A stretch of 34,323 bases of DNA from positions 1 through 34,323 of the forward strand of contig JAAYVH010000094.1 in NCBI GenBank assembly GCA_012517255.1, in the 5' to 3' direction. Below are positions 25,643 through 32,709 of the stretch, piece after piece. Position 1 is the first letter of the stretch. Every line of letters begins with the position of its first letter. Origin of the DNA: Chthonomonadales bacterium. Its GTDB lineage: Bacteria > Armatimonadota > Chthonomonadetes > Chthonomonadales > CAJBBX01. The position numbers were made by a program, and so were the translations under genes. The notes under the pieces were generated by a model, which searched no databases, was not told the origin of the DNA, and saw nothing but the letters and a program-made list of their open reading frames with translations.

Positions 25643-25671
25643 ATCTTATCACCGGTTCCTGCCATTGTCAA
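25643..25671 (-). promoter_or_regulatory. Strong sigma70-type promoter for the second prepilin gene
   Basis: On the minus strand a perfect TTGACA (25671-25666) is followed after exactly 17 nt by TAAGAT (25648-25643). This is the best promoter in the window. Predicted start near 25636 gives a leader of about 138 nt to the GTG at 25497. The LacI-type operator lies directly downstream. Confidence 0.75.
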
Positions 25672-25704
25672 CCGGTTTTCTGTAATCGGGGAGTCCGAGC
25701 ATCC

Positions 25705-26808
25705 ATGACCGACAACCTTCGACCAGCGCGGCACGACGAGGAAGACTGGGTCCAGCAGTGCCTCGCAGCCTACGACATCGGCGCCGTGCGTCGCACCGAG
25801 ACCCTCGAGGGCGGCATGTTCCTTCGACCGCGACTCATCGAGGCCGCGCAAGGGCGCTACGTGCTGCGGGCACACCCGTTCCGCAATGACACGCTCCGGT
25901 TTCGGTTTCAGGCCGGCGTAGTCAACCACGCGGCCGACCAGGGCATCGCCTGCGCCCGAGTCCTGCCGCGCGCAGACGGTCGTTGGGGCGCCCAGAGGCT
26001 TGGCGCTTTCTGGGCGCTGCATGAGTACGTGGATGGAGATGTGCTCTCCTGGGATCGCTGGTCATCTCTCAAGCGCGAATCGCCCGCGCTGCTCGAGAGC
26101 CTGGGGCATCACGTCGCGCGTCTGCATGATGCCCTGGCGGATGCACCCATCGAGGGCGAGCCCAGCCTGGCGCATGCGGTGCCCACGATCCGATTCCATC
26201 GCCTCGTCGCATGCCGGCGTCACTTCCGAGCCACCGTCCGCGACTTCCCCCGGCCGCCCGCGCGGTTCCGCGAGACCGTGAAGGCTCTTGGCGACCCGCG
26301 TATCGAAGCGGCGTGGAATGCCGTCGTCGAAACGGGACACAGGAAGAGGGCCGGCTGCCTCCCGCGCCAGGTCGTTCACGGCGACCTGTCGCCGGTGAAT
26401 CTGATCTGGCGGACCGGAGCGATCGAGACGAGCCGCATGCCCGCGCTGATCGACTGGGACTGCACGCACGTGGGCCTTCGGCTCTACGATGCCCTCGGAG
26501 ACGTGCTGATCCGGGCGCCATGGGACAGGCCGGAGTATCACACGTTCGAACCCGACGAAGTGCGCGCATACCTGCGGGGATATGTGTCTGGCACGCGGCG
26601 CCCGCTTTCGCAAGAGGAATGCGCTTGTGTTCCCCTGTTTCTCATGGCGCGACAGCTCGAAGACCTGCGGCAGCGCGCCGCCGCCATAGCCTGGCTGCCC
26701 GATGACCGCGACGCCGAGTTCGCAGGGCTCGTCCGCATGCGGGTCGGATTCCTCAACCAGTTGATGCCGTATCTCCTCGAAGAGAAAGGGCCCTCTCCAT
26801 GGACGTAA
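25705..26808 (+). CDS. APH/homoserine-kinase-II-fold phosphotransferase
   Basis: A 367-residue small-molecule kinase. The catalytic loop is HGDLSPVN (225-232, base D227), and the metal-binding motif is LIDWDCTH (248-255). The N-lobe has YVLRAHPF (52-59). The substrate hydroxyl compound is unknown. The ATG at 25705 has a GGGGAG-like site (25688-25693) upstream; the frame is open further upstream, but that region holds the divergent promoter and operator. It starts a plus-strand cluster and overlaps the threonine aldolase gene by 10 nt, which implies translational coupling and linked functions. It is only distantly similar to the kinase at 17411-18505. Confidence 0.8.
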   Translation: MTDNLRPARHDEEDWVQQCLAAYDIGAVRRTETLEGGMFLRPRLIEAAQGRYVLRAHPFRNDTLRFRFQAGVVNHAADQGIACARVLPRADGRWGAQRLGAFWALHEYVDGDVLSWDRWSSLKRESPALLESLGHHVARLHDALADAPIEGEPSLAHAVPTIRFHRLVACRRHFRATVRDFPRPPARFRETVKALGDPRIEAAWNAVVETGHRKRAGCLPRQVVHGDLSPVNLIWRTGAIETSRMPALIDWDCTHVGLRLYDALGDVLIRAPWDRPEYHTFEPDEVRAYLRGYVSGTRRPLSQEECACVPLFLMARQLEDLRQRAAAIAWLPDDRDAEFAGLVRMRVGFLNQLMPYLLEEKGPSPWT

Positions 26809-27833
26809 TCAATCTGCGCAGCGACACGCAAACGCTTCCAACCGCCGAGATGCTGGCTGCCATTCAGACAGCGGATCTCGGCGACGACACCTACGGCGAG
26901 GATCCGACGGTCAGGAGGCTCGAAGCCATGGCGGCAGCCATGCTGGGCAAGGAGGCCGCCATGCTGTGCATCAGCGGCAACATGGCCAATCTGGCGTGCC
27001 TCATGGCCCACGGAGGCCCTGGCGACGAGGCCGTCCTCGATCCCGACTCGCACATCTTCTACTATGAAGTCGGGGGACTGGCCAGCGTAGCCGGGATGAT
27101 GCCCATGCCCGTACAGAGCCGCGACGGCAAGCTCTATCCGGATGACGTGCGAGCGGCGGTCAGAGGCCGCAATCTCCATTACCCCATCCCCCGCGTCCTC
27201 TGTCTCGAGAACACCCACAATCGGAGCGGCGGGCGCGTGACGCCCCTCGATTTGCACAATGCGCTCTGCGACACCGCCCATGATCTGGGACTCACCGTGC
27301 ATCTCGACGGCGCGCGCATCTTCAATGCGGCCATTGCCGCGGGCGTTCCGGCGTCCGCCTTTGCCGAGAAGGCCGACTCGCTCATGTTCTGCCTGTCGAA
27401 GGGACTGAGCTGCCCGCTGGGATCCATTGCGCTGGGCAGCAAGGAGTTCATCGCAAAGGCCGACCGCGCGCGCAAGCGGCTGGGGGGCGGCATGCGGCAG
27501 GCCGGAATCATCGCGGCATGCGGCATCGTCGCGCTGGAGACGATGATCGAGCGTCTGGCAGATGACCATGCCAATGCACGCGTCCTGGCCGAAGGCATCA
27601 ACACCGTGCCCGGGCTTTCGGTGGACATGGACACCGTCGAGACGAACATGGTGTACGTGGACCATTCGGCCACGGGTCTCAGTACCACGGAAGTCCTGGC
27701 CCGGATGAAGGCCGCCGGCGTGCTGGCGAGCGGTCGTCCGCCCCGCCACTTCCGACTGGTGACTCACCGGCACTATGGCGCGGATGATGTGCGCGAGGCT
27801 GTCGAGCGCATCCGCAAGGCCCTGGCCCAATGA
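26799..27833 (+). CDS. Low-specificity threonine aldolase-type PLP enzyme
   Basis: A 344-residue fold-type I PLP enzyme that should cleave beta-hydroxy amino acids such as L-threonine or allo-threonine to glycine and an aldehyde, or run the reverse. The motifs match: LRSDTQT at the N-terminus (6-12), GDDTYGEDPTV (28-38), HIFYYEVGG (85-93, with H85 stacking on PLP), HLDGARIFNA (168-177, with D170) and CLSKGLSCPLGS (198-209, with K201 the Schiff-base lysine). It overlaps the kinase gene by 10 nt and the next oxidoreductase gene by ATGA. A weak operator-like sequence (26827-26840, 12 of 14 matches) lies within its first codons and is probably chance. Confidence 0.92.
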   Translation: MDVINLRSDTQTLPTAEMLAAIQTADLGDDTYGEDPTVRRLEAMAAAMLGKEAAMLCISGNMANLACLMAHGGPGDEAVLDPDSHIFYYEVGGLASVAGMMPMPVQSRDGKLYPDDVRAAVRGRNLHYPIPRVLCLENTHNRSGGRVTPLDLHNALCDTAHDLGLTVHLDGARIFNAAIAAGVPASAFAEKADSLMFCLSKGLSCPLGSIALGSKEFIAKADRARKRLGGGMRQAGIIAACGIVALETMIERLADDHANARVLAEGINTVPGLSVDMDTVETNMVYVDHSATGLSTTEVLARMKAAGVLASGRPPRHFRLVTHRHYGADDVREAVERIRKALAQ

Positions 27834-28894
27834 GCGGTCCCGCCATCCGGCCAGTCTCCAGGCGAACGCGCTTCGCCATCGTCGGCCTCGGCGCGTTCGC
27901 GGAGCGCTATGTCCGCGCGTTGCAGGGCATGTCAGGCGTCGAGGTCACATGGGGTGTAGGGCGCGACCCCCTCCGCACGGCTGAGGCGGCTGCACGGCTC
28001 GGACTGCCGCGCCATGCCACGAGCGTCGCTGAGGCCTGCGCAGATGACACCGTGGATGCCGTAATCGTCTGCACGCCCGAAGACGCCCATCGTGAAGCAG
28101 CGGTCGCCGCGCTCGATGCCGGCAAGCATGTCATCGTCGAGAAGCCGCTGGCATCGACCGATGAGGACGGCGTCGCCATGGTGCGGGCTGCCCGGAGCTC
28201 GCGGAAATTGCTCATGCCCGCATTCCTGCTCCGTTTCGACTACCGCTACGCGCGGCTGAAGCAACGGCTGCAGGAGATCGAGCCGGTCCACAGCGTCTAC
28301 GCCTACCGGAACTTCGACCGAAGCCTGTTCCGGCTCTACAGCCGCACCCACAGCTTCATCGAGAACGCTATCCACGACATTGACCTGATGCTGTGGTATC
28401 TCGACAGCCCCGTCGTCCGCGTCCACGGCTTCTGCCGCAACACGCTCGGACTGCCCAACCCCGATGTGAACTGGGGAGTGCTCGAGTTCGCCTCGGGCGC
28501 TCTGGGCGTCCTTCAGACGACATGGCTGTATCCCGACCAGCGTCACGCCGACCTGCAATGGAACGCCGGCATCCATGTCATGGGAGCCCGCGGCGTGCTG
28601 GAGTGCGCCAACGATGCCGGCGGGTTCATTGCCAACACCGACGAGACCGGCATCCTCCTGCTCGATCAGACCGGCTGGGCCGACATCCACGGAGAGGCTC
28701 GGGGCGCGTTTGGCGCCATGCTCCGCCACTGCGTCGCCTGCATCCGGGCGGAGGCCGAGTATGCCGGTACCACTCCCGAACAGGCGCTGGAGGCCATGCG
28801 CATAGCCTGCCGACTCGTCGAGGACTCCCAACGCCGTTTGCCCGCATCTGCGCATCCCTTGCAGGGCGAAGGTCAGGACGTATGCGGCCGATGA
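27830..28894 (+). CDS. Gfo/Idh/MocA family oxidoreductase
   Basis: A 354-residue NAD(P)-dependent oxidoreductase. VGLGAFAE (18-25) is the nucleotide-binding loop, CTPEDAH (81-87) and EKPL (104-107) are family motifs, and ENAIHDIDLMLWYLD carries the conserved His/Asp region of the substrate domain. Sugars, inositols or sugar acids are usual substrates. It is joined by ATGA overlap to threonine aldolase and overlaps the M20 gene, so it belongs to this cluster. It is a different subgroup from the two minus-strand oxidoreductases. Confidence 0.9.
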   Translation: MSGPAIRPVSRRTRFAIVGLGAFAERYVRALQGMSGVEVTWGVGRDPLRTAEAAARLGLPRHATSVAEACADDTVDAVIVCTPEDAHREAAVAALDAGKHVIVEKPLASTDEDGVAMVRAARSSRKLLMPAFLLRFDYRYARLKQRLQEIEPVHSVYAYRNFDRSLFRLYSRTHSFIENAIHDIDLMLWYLDSPVVRVHGFCRNTLGLPNPDVNWGVLEFASGALGVLQTTWLYPDQRHADLQWNAGIHVMGARGVLECANDAGGFIANTDETGILLLDQTGWADIHGEARGAFGAMLRHCVACIRAEAEYAGTTPEQALEAMRIACRLVEDSQRRLPASAHPLQGEGQDVCGR

Positions 28895-30057
28895 GGCGAA
28901 TCACCCCTGCAGAGGCCGAGCGCATGCTGGCCGACCTTATCGCGATGCCCTCCGTCAACCCCATGGGCCGAGCCTACGAGGGCGACGCGCCGGTGGAACG
29001 AGGCGTGACGGCATACATGGAGCGCATCTTCGACCTGCCGGGCGTACGAATCGAGCGACAGCCGGTCTCAGATGCCCACGAGAATCTGCTCATTCGCTAT
29101 CCGGCTGAGGCAGAGGGGCCGGCGCTGTTGTTCGAGTCGCATATGGACGTGGTGCCCGCCGACGACTGGGCCGACCGGGCCTTCGCGCCCAGAACGGACG
29201 GCGACCGCATCTACGGGCGCGGCGCTTGCGACGACAAGGGCTCGCTGACAGCCATGGCGCTGGCGCTCCTCGACATCATCGAGTCCCGCGAGCGCCCTCC
29301 GTTGCCGGTCATGCTGGTCTGCGCCGGAGACGAGGAGTATGCGCAGACGGGCATCAAGGCCTTCCGCGCGTTGCCCATCGAAGTCGCGGCCGGCGTGTTC
29401 GGCGAACCGACGGGCTGCGCCCCCGTGGTTCAGCACAAGGGTACGCTCCGGTGGGACATCACGGTGCATGGCAGGAGCGCCCACACCTCGCGACCCGAAC
29501 TGGGTGTCAATGCGATCTACGGGGCCATGGACGTCATCGCGGCGCTGAAAAGACATCAAGACGAGCTGCAGGCGCTGCATCCCAGCCCGCTCATGACCGG
29601 CCCCATGCTGACGGTGAGCATGATCCGCGGAGGCCGGACGCGCAACGCCGTGCCCGACGCCTGCACGGTCTCTCTCGACTTTCGGCTCGTGCCAGGCATG
29701 GACATGGATGCCGCGCGCGCAGGCGTTATCGCGCTTGTCGGCAGTCTCGGGTGGGAAGTCACGCACAGCGAGCTGCAGCTCCGCACGCCGCCCCTTGCCA
29801 CGTCGCCGGAGGATCCCTTCTGCCTTCAGGCTCTCAGCATCTGCCGCGCCCATGCCGGACCCGAGATCGAGATGCGCGGCGAGCCCTACGGAACAGATGC
29901 GTCGTGGATTGCCGATCGCGCACCTGCCATCGTGCTCGGCCCCGGTGACATCCGAAGCGCCCACGCCGTAGACGAATATGTGGAAATCAGTCAGGTAGTG
30001 GCATGCGCCGCCGTCTATCGGGATATCATGATGTGGCCGTTCCCGTCGAGCGGCTAA
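28882..30057 (+). CDS. M20-family zinc amidohydrolase/peptidase (ArgE/DapE-like)
   Basis: A cytoplasmic enzyme of about 391 residues that cleaves an N-acyl amino acid or a short peptide. Zinc and catalytic positions are in place: H87-x-D89 (ESHMDVV), D117 in GRGACDDKG, E151-E152 (AGDEEY), E175 (GEPTG), the dimerisation-domain His in HGRSAHTS, and a C-terminal His in RSAHAVDE. The start at 28882 has GAAGG 9 nt upstream, while ATG 28891 forms an ATGA overlap; either is possible. It closes the overlapping cluster. It may deacylate an amino compound before the PLP or kinase steps; that is inference. Confidence 0.9.
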   Translation: MRPMRRITPAEAERMLADLIAMPSVNPMGRAYEGDAPVERGVTAYMERIFDLPGVRIERQPVSDAHENLLIRYPAEAEGPALLFESHMDVVPADDWADRAFAPRTDGDRIYGRGACDDKGSLTAMALALLDIIESRERPPLPVMLVCAGDEEYAQTGIKAFRALPIEVAAGVFGEPTGCAPVVQHKGTLRWDITVHGRSAHTSRPELGVNAIYGAMDVIAALKRHQDELQALHPSPLMTGPMLTVSMIRGGRTRNAVPDACTVSLDFRLVPGMDMDAARAGVIALVGSLGWEVTHSELQLRTPPLATSPEDPFCLQALSICRAHAGPEIEMRGEPYGTDASWIADRAPAIVLGPGDIRSAHAVDEYVEISQVVACAAVYRDIMMWPFPSSG

Positions 30058-30089
30058 TGTCGTATCTGCAAAACTGCAAGGAGCATAGA

Positions 30090-30440
30090 GTGACACCCTC
30101 CCGCATAGCGGCTGCTGCCGCCATCACCGTTCTCGCCGTCTCTGCCTCCGGACTGCCCGTGATCCGCACCGAGTTCATCAAGGTGAACAAGATCAAGCCG
30201 ACCTCGCAGATCGCTCAAGCCCAGTGCAATCTCTGCCACGTTACCAACACAACGAAGATGAATCCCTTCGGCGCCGACCTGAAGGCGGCCATGAAGTCCG
30301 CGAAAAGCAGGAAGCTCACGCCGGACATCATGAAGCTGGTGGGCGCGAAGGACTCGGACAAGGATGGCGTCAAGAACGCCGCCGAGATCAAGGCCGACAC
30401 TCTCCCGGGCGATCCCAAGAGCAAGCCCGCAAAGAAGTAG
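30090..30440 (+). CDS. Small secreted single-heme c-type cytochrome-like protein
   Basis: A 116-residue exported protein. An N-terminal signal (about 1-20) precedes one CNLCH heme-attachment motif near residue 47, then MNPFGADLKAAM, where the Met or a later residue may be the second heme ligand. DSDKDGVKNAAEI is a calcium-loop (thrombospondin type 3/EF-hand-like) element, and the tail is Lys-rich. The start is GTG 30090 because AAGGAG (30078-30083) lies 6 nt upstream; an upstream ATG at 30057 overlaps the M20 stop and has no such site. It follows the M20 gene by 32 nt. It may carry electrons or sense redox in the periplasm. Confidence 0.75.
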   Translation: MTPSRIAAAAAITVLAVSASGLPVIRTEFIKVNKIKPTSQIAQAQCNLCHVTNTTKMNPFGADLKAAMKSAKSRKLTPDIMKLVGAKDSDKDGVKNAAEIKADTLPGDPKSKPAKK

Positions 30441-30494
30441 AACGCGAGGCGGCGCGTCGGCTCCGTCGTCTGCAGGTTCCGTTCGCGATGTGTC

Positions 30495-31391
30495 CTACTG
30501 GCTCCCGACCCCTCGCGTACGCATGCGGATGGCATAGAGCCCTTTGCCGGCCGTGATGAAGAGGGTCCGACGGTCGCGGCCACCGAAGCAGACATTGGCG
30601 GTCCAGCGCTCCTCCGGCACGGCGATGCGCTGGACCTCCTTGCCCGTTCGGTCGAAGACGACGACGCCCGGACCGGTGAGGTACACATTGCCCTCGCTGT
30701 CGATCGTCATGCCGTCGGAGCCCATCTCGCAGAAGATCCGCCTGTTGGTCAGCAAGCCGTCGGGCGCAATGTCGTAGGCGTACGTTCGACCGGAGCCAAT
30801 GTCGGCCACATACAGCGTCTTGCCGTCAGGCGTCCCGCTGATGCCGTTGGGCTGCTTGAGATCATCGGCGACACGCACGATCCGCTTGCCGTCCGAGCTC
30901 GCCATGAAGACCGACTGAGGGTCATGGCGCTCTGTTCCCGCAGGCCAGTAGGGGCGCCGGTAGTAGGGGTCCGTGAAATAGACCCGGCCGCCGGGCGCGA
31001 CCCAGACGTCGTTGGGGCCGTTGAGGCGCTTGCCGGTCTCATCGCCCGCGACGACCACGCTCTTCTCCTTCGTGCGAACGTTGATGACCCAGAGCTCGTT
31101 CTTCTCGTCGGCGCAGGCCCATAGCCGACCGTCGCGCCCGAAGCACAGGCCGTTGGCCCGGCCCGATGGCTGCATGAACGTGGAGAGCTTGCCGTCCACG
31201 CTCCACACCATGATGCGGTCGTTGGGCTGATCGGTGAAGTAGACATCGCCCCGCGCGTTGGCGGCCGGTCCTTCGGTAAACGAGAAGCCATCGGCCAGCT
31301 TTTCGAGCACGGCTCCCGTCGCTGTGACCTGCCCCGGCCGAGCATCCGCCTGCCCCACGCAGAGTGCAGCCATCCATACCCAGAGCGCCAT
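30495..31391 (-). CDS. Secreted SMP-30/gluconolactonase-like protein
   Basis: A 298-residue six-bladed beta-propeller hydrolase with a signal peptide (about 1-17). The family metal-site positions are visible: E40 in FTEGPAAN, N127 in GPNDVW, N182 in QPNGI and D226 in MGSDGMTID. Members hydrolyse sugar lactones such as gluconolactone. An AAAGGAGA site lies 6 nt before the ATG at 31391. It is convergent with the cytochrome gene and divergent from the 31589 gene. It is the only lactonase-like gene here and could process an extracellular sugar lactone. Confidence 0.88.
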   Translation of the reverse strand: MALWVWMAALCVGQADARPGQVTATGAVLEKLADGFSFTEGPAANARGDVYFTDQPNDRIMVWSVDGKLSTFMQPSGRANGLCFGRDGRLWACADEKNELWVINVRTKEKSVVVAGDETGKRLNGPNDVWVAPGGRVYFTDPYYRRPYWPAGTERHDPQSVFMASSDGKRIVRVADDLKQPNGISGTPDGKTLYVADIGSGRTYAYDIAPDGLLTNRRIFCEMGSDGMTIDSEGNVYLTGPGVVVFDRTGKEVQRIAVPEERWTANVCFGGRDRRTLFITAGKGLYAIRMRTRGVGSQ

Positions 31392-31431
31392 CGTTGTCTC
31401 CTTTTCGCCAGCCTTCGGTGCTGATGGACCC

Positions 31432-31437
31432 ATTATG
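31432..31437 (-). promoter_or_regulatory. Possible -10 box for the SMP-30-like gene
   Basis: CATAAT on the minus strand (31437-31432) is close to consensus and would start transcription near 31425, about 35 nt before the ATG. No good -35 hexamer stands 16-18 nt upstream, so the call is weak. Confidence 0.3.
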
Positions 31438-31588
31438 CCGGATGAACGCCTTGTCCGGCAGCGCCGCGGCGGACGGCGATCCTGCCGCGCCCGGAGGCGT
31501 CACATTGCGCGCCATGCAACGTTCCTGTAGATCGGTGGGAACGCCAACGGAGGCCGGCAGCAGAGAAGCCGGCCGGGAGCAAACAGCC

Positions 31589-32374
31589 ATGAGACTACTG
31601 GACAAACTCATGCGATGGACAGTGATGGCCGCGCTGATCGGCGGCATTGGAGTGACCGCACCGGCGTCGGCGCGAGATCTGATCGTCGAGGTGAACGGCA
31701 GACCGGTGTACCTCGGTCACCGGCAGCAAGCCTATATGGACCGAGGAGTGTGGATGATACCGGCGGTGCCCGTGCTGCGCGCGGGGAACGTCTGGTGCCG
31801 GTGGGATGGACGAAGGGGCGAGTTGGAAGTGGCGATGATGCGAGGCAGCCTGACGCTCTACGTGGACAGCTACACGGCCTATGATGGCCCGAGGCGCGAT
31901 ATCCTCTCGCGGCCGGTGGCCGTCCATCATGGCGACCCCTTCGTCCCCGCTGACTTCCTCGAGCGTGCGCTGGGCATGCGAGCCTACTACGATGCGCGGT
32001 CTCACGTGCTGAGCTTCGGCGACCGGCCGTACGACCGATGGGATCGAGGGCGTTGGGATGACAACTGGCGCTACCGAGACGACGACCGCAGATGGGATCG
32101 AGACGGGCGACGCGATCGTGGCTTCTACGTCGAGCCGCCGGGACGCCGATGGGGATCGGCGGTTGATCTCCGCGGTCAATGGGGCGGCACAGCGGTGCGC
32201 ATCAGGGTGTACCGGCCCAATGGAAGCGAGTGCATCAACCGGCAGGTCGGCGTGCGCGACGGCGCATGGAGCGCGTCGCTGTCGTTGAGCTCCGGCAAGT
32301 ACCGAGCCGTTCTTGAAGCCTACGACGGAAGGGCGCTCGCCCAGCGCAAGGAGGTGGAGTTCGTCGTGCGCTAA
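31589..32374 (+). CDS. Secreted protein with copper-amine-oxidase-N-like domain and Asp/Arg-rich linker
   Basis: A 261-residue exported protein. The signal peptide is about 1-28 (ASA). Residues 30-143 resemble the copper amine oxidase N-terminal (stalk) domain, often found in cell-surface proteins of GC-rich bacteria: VNGRPVYL, an internal Trp/Pro motif, FVPADFLERALG and a final VLSF. Residues 145-178 are an extremely charged, Trp-dotted Asp/Arg linker. Residues 190-261 form a beta-sandwich domain (VRIRVYRPNG, SGKYRAVLEAYDG) that may bind glycan or protein. The ATG at 31589 has GGGAG about 9 nt upstream. Function unknown; likely cell-envelope structure. Confidence 0.75.
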   Translation: MRLLDKLMRWTVMAALIGGIGVTAPASARDLIVEVNGRPVYLGHRQQAYMDRGVWMIPAVPVLRAGNVWCRWDGRRGELEVAMMRGSLTLYVDSYTAYDGPRRDILSRPVAVHHGDPFVPADFLERALGMRAYYDARSHVLSFGDRPYDRWDRGRWDDNWRYRDDDRRWDRDGRRDRGFYVEPPGRRWGSAVDLRGQWGGTAVRIRVYRPNGSECINRQVGVRDGAWSASLSLSSGKYRAVLEAYDGRALAQRKEVEFVVR

Positions 32375-32709
32375 AGCTGTGTTCGACCAACAGGTTGGGT
32401 GATGAGGGGCTTACCCTGGGTGTGCTGATGCGTTCTGACAAGACAGCCCGGGGAGCCCCTCGGCCACGAGCGTAGATCGAGATGCCGCAATGCGTCCCGT
32501 CAGGCCCCGCAAGACGCTCGCCCCCCAGGAGCCCGGCAACCCGTATGAGGATCCCGCCCCGCGCCTCGCGCCCTGCGCGGATATGAAGAGGTTGAGAAGC
32601 TTGCACGCACCCGGACGCCGCGTCACCACGGACCTGTGTTTCCCGCTGTAGTCTCCCCCTGCAGATTCCACGCCTGACCTGACCTGATACAGGGAAGGAT
32701 GGAGGTCGC
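32375..32709. other. 335-bp non-coding gap with possible structured element
   Basis: No convincing gene is present. A perfect 8-bp inverted repeat, GAGGGGCT (32404-32411) and AGCCCCTC (32454-32461), encloses 42 nt with extra pairing potential (CCC with GGG, and GCTG 32423-32426 with CAGC). It could form a transcript hairpin or be a mobile-element end remnant. The rest has no recognised promoter, repeat or RNA gene. Confidence 0.35.

Noticed and set aside
26827-26840. CGCAAACGCTTCCA as a third LacI-type operator
   Set aside because: Two mismatches and a place inside a coding sequence encoding conserved residues; more likely chance.
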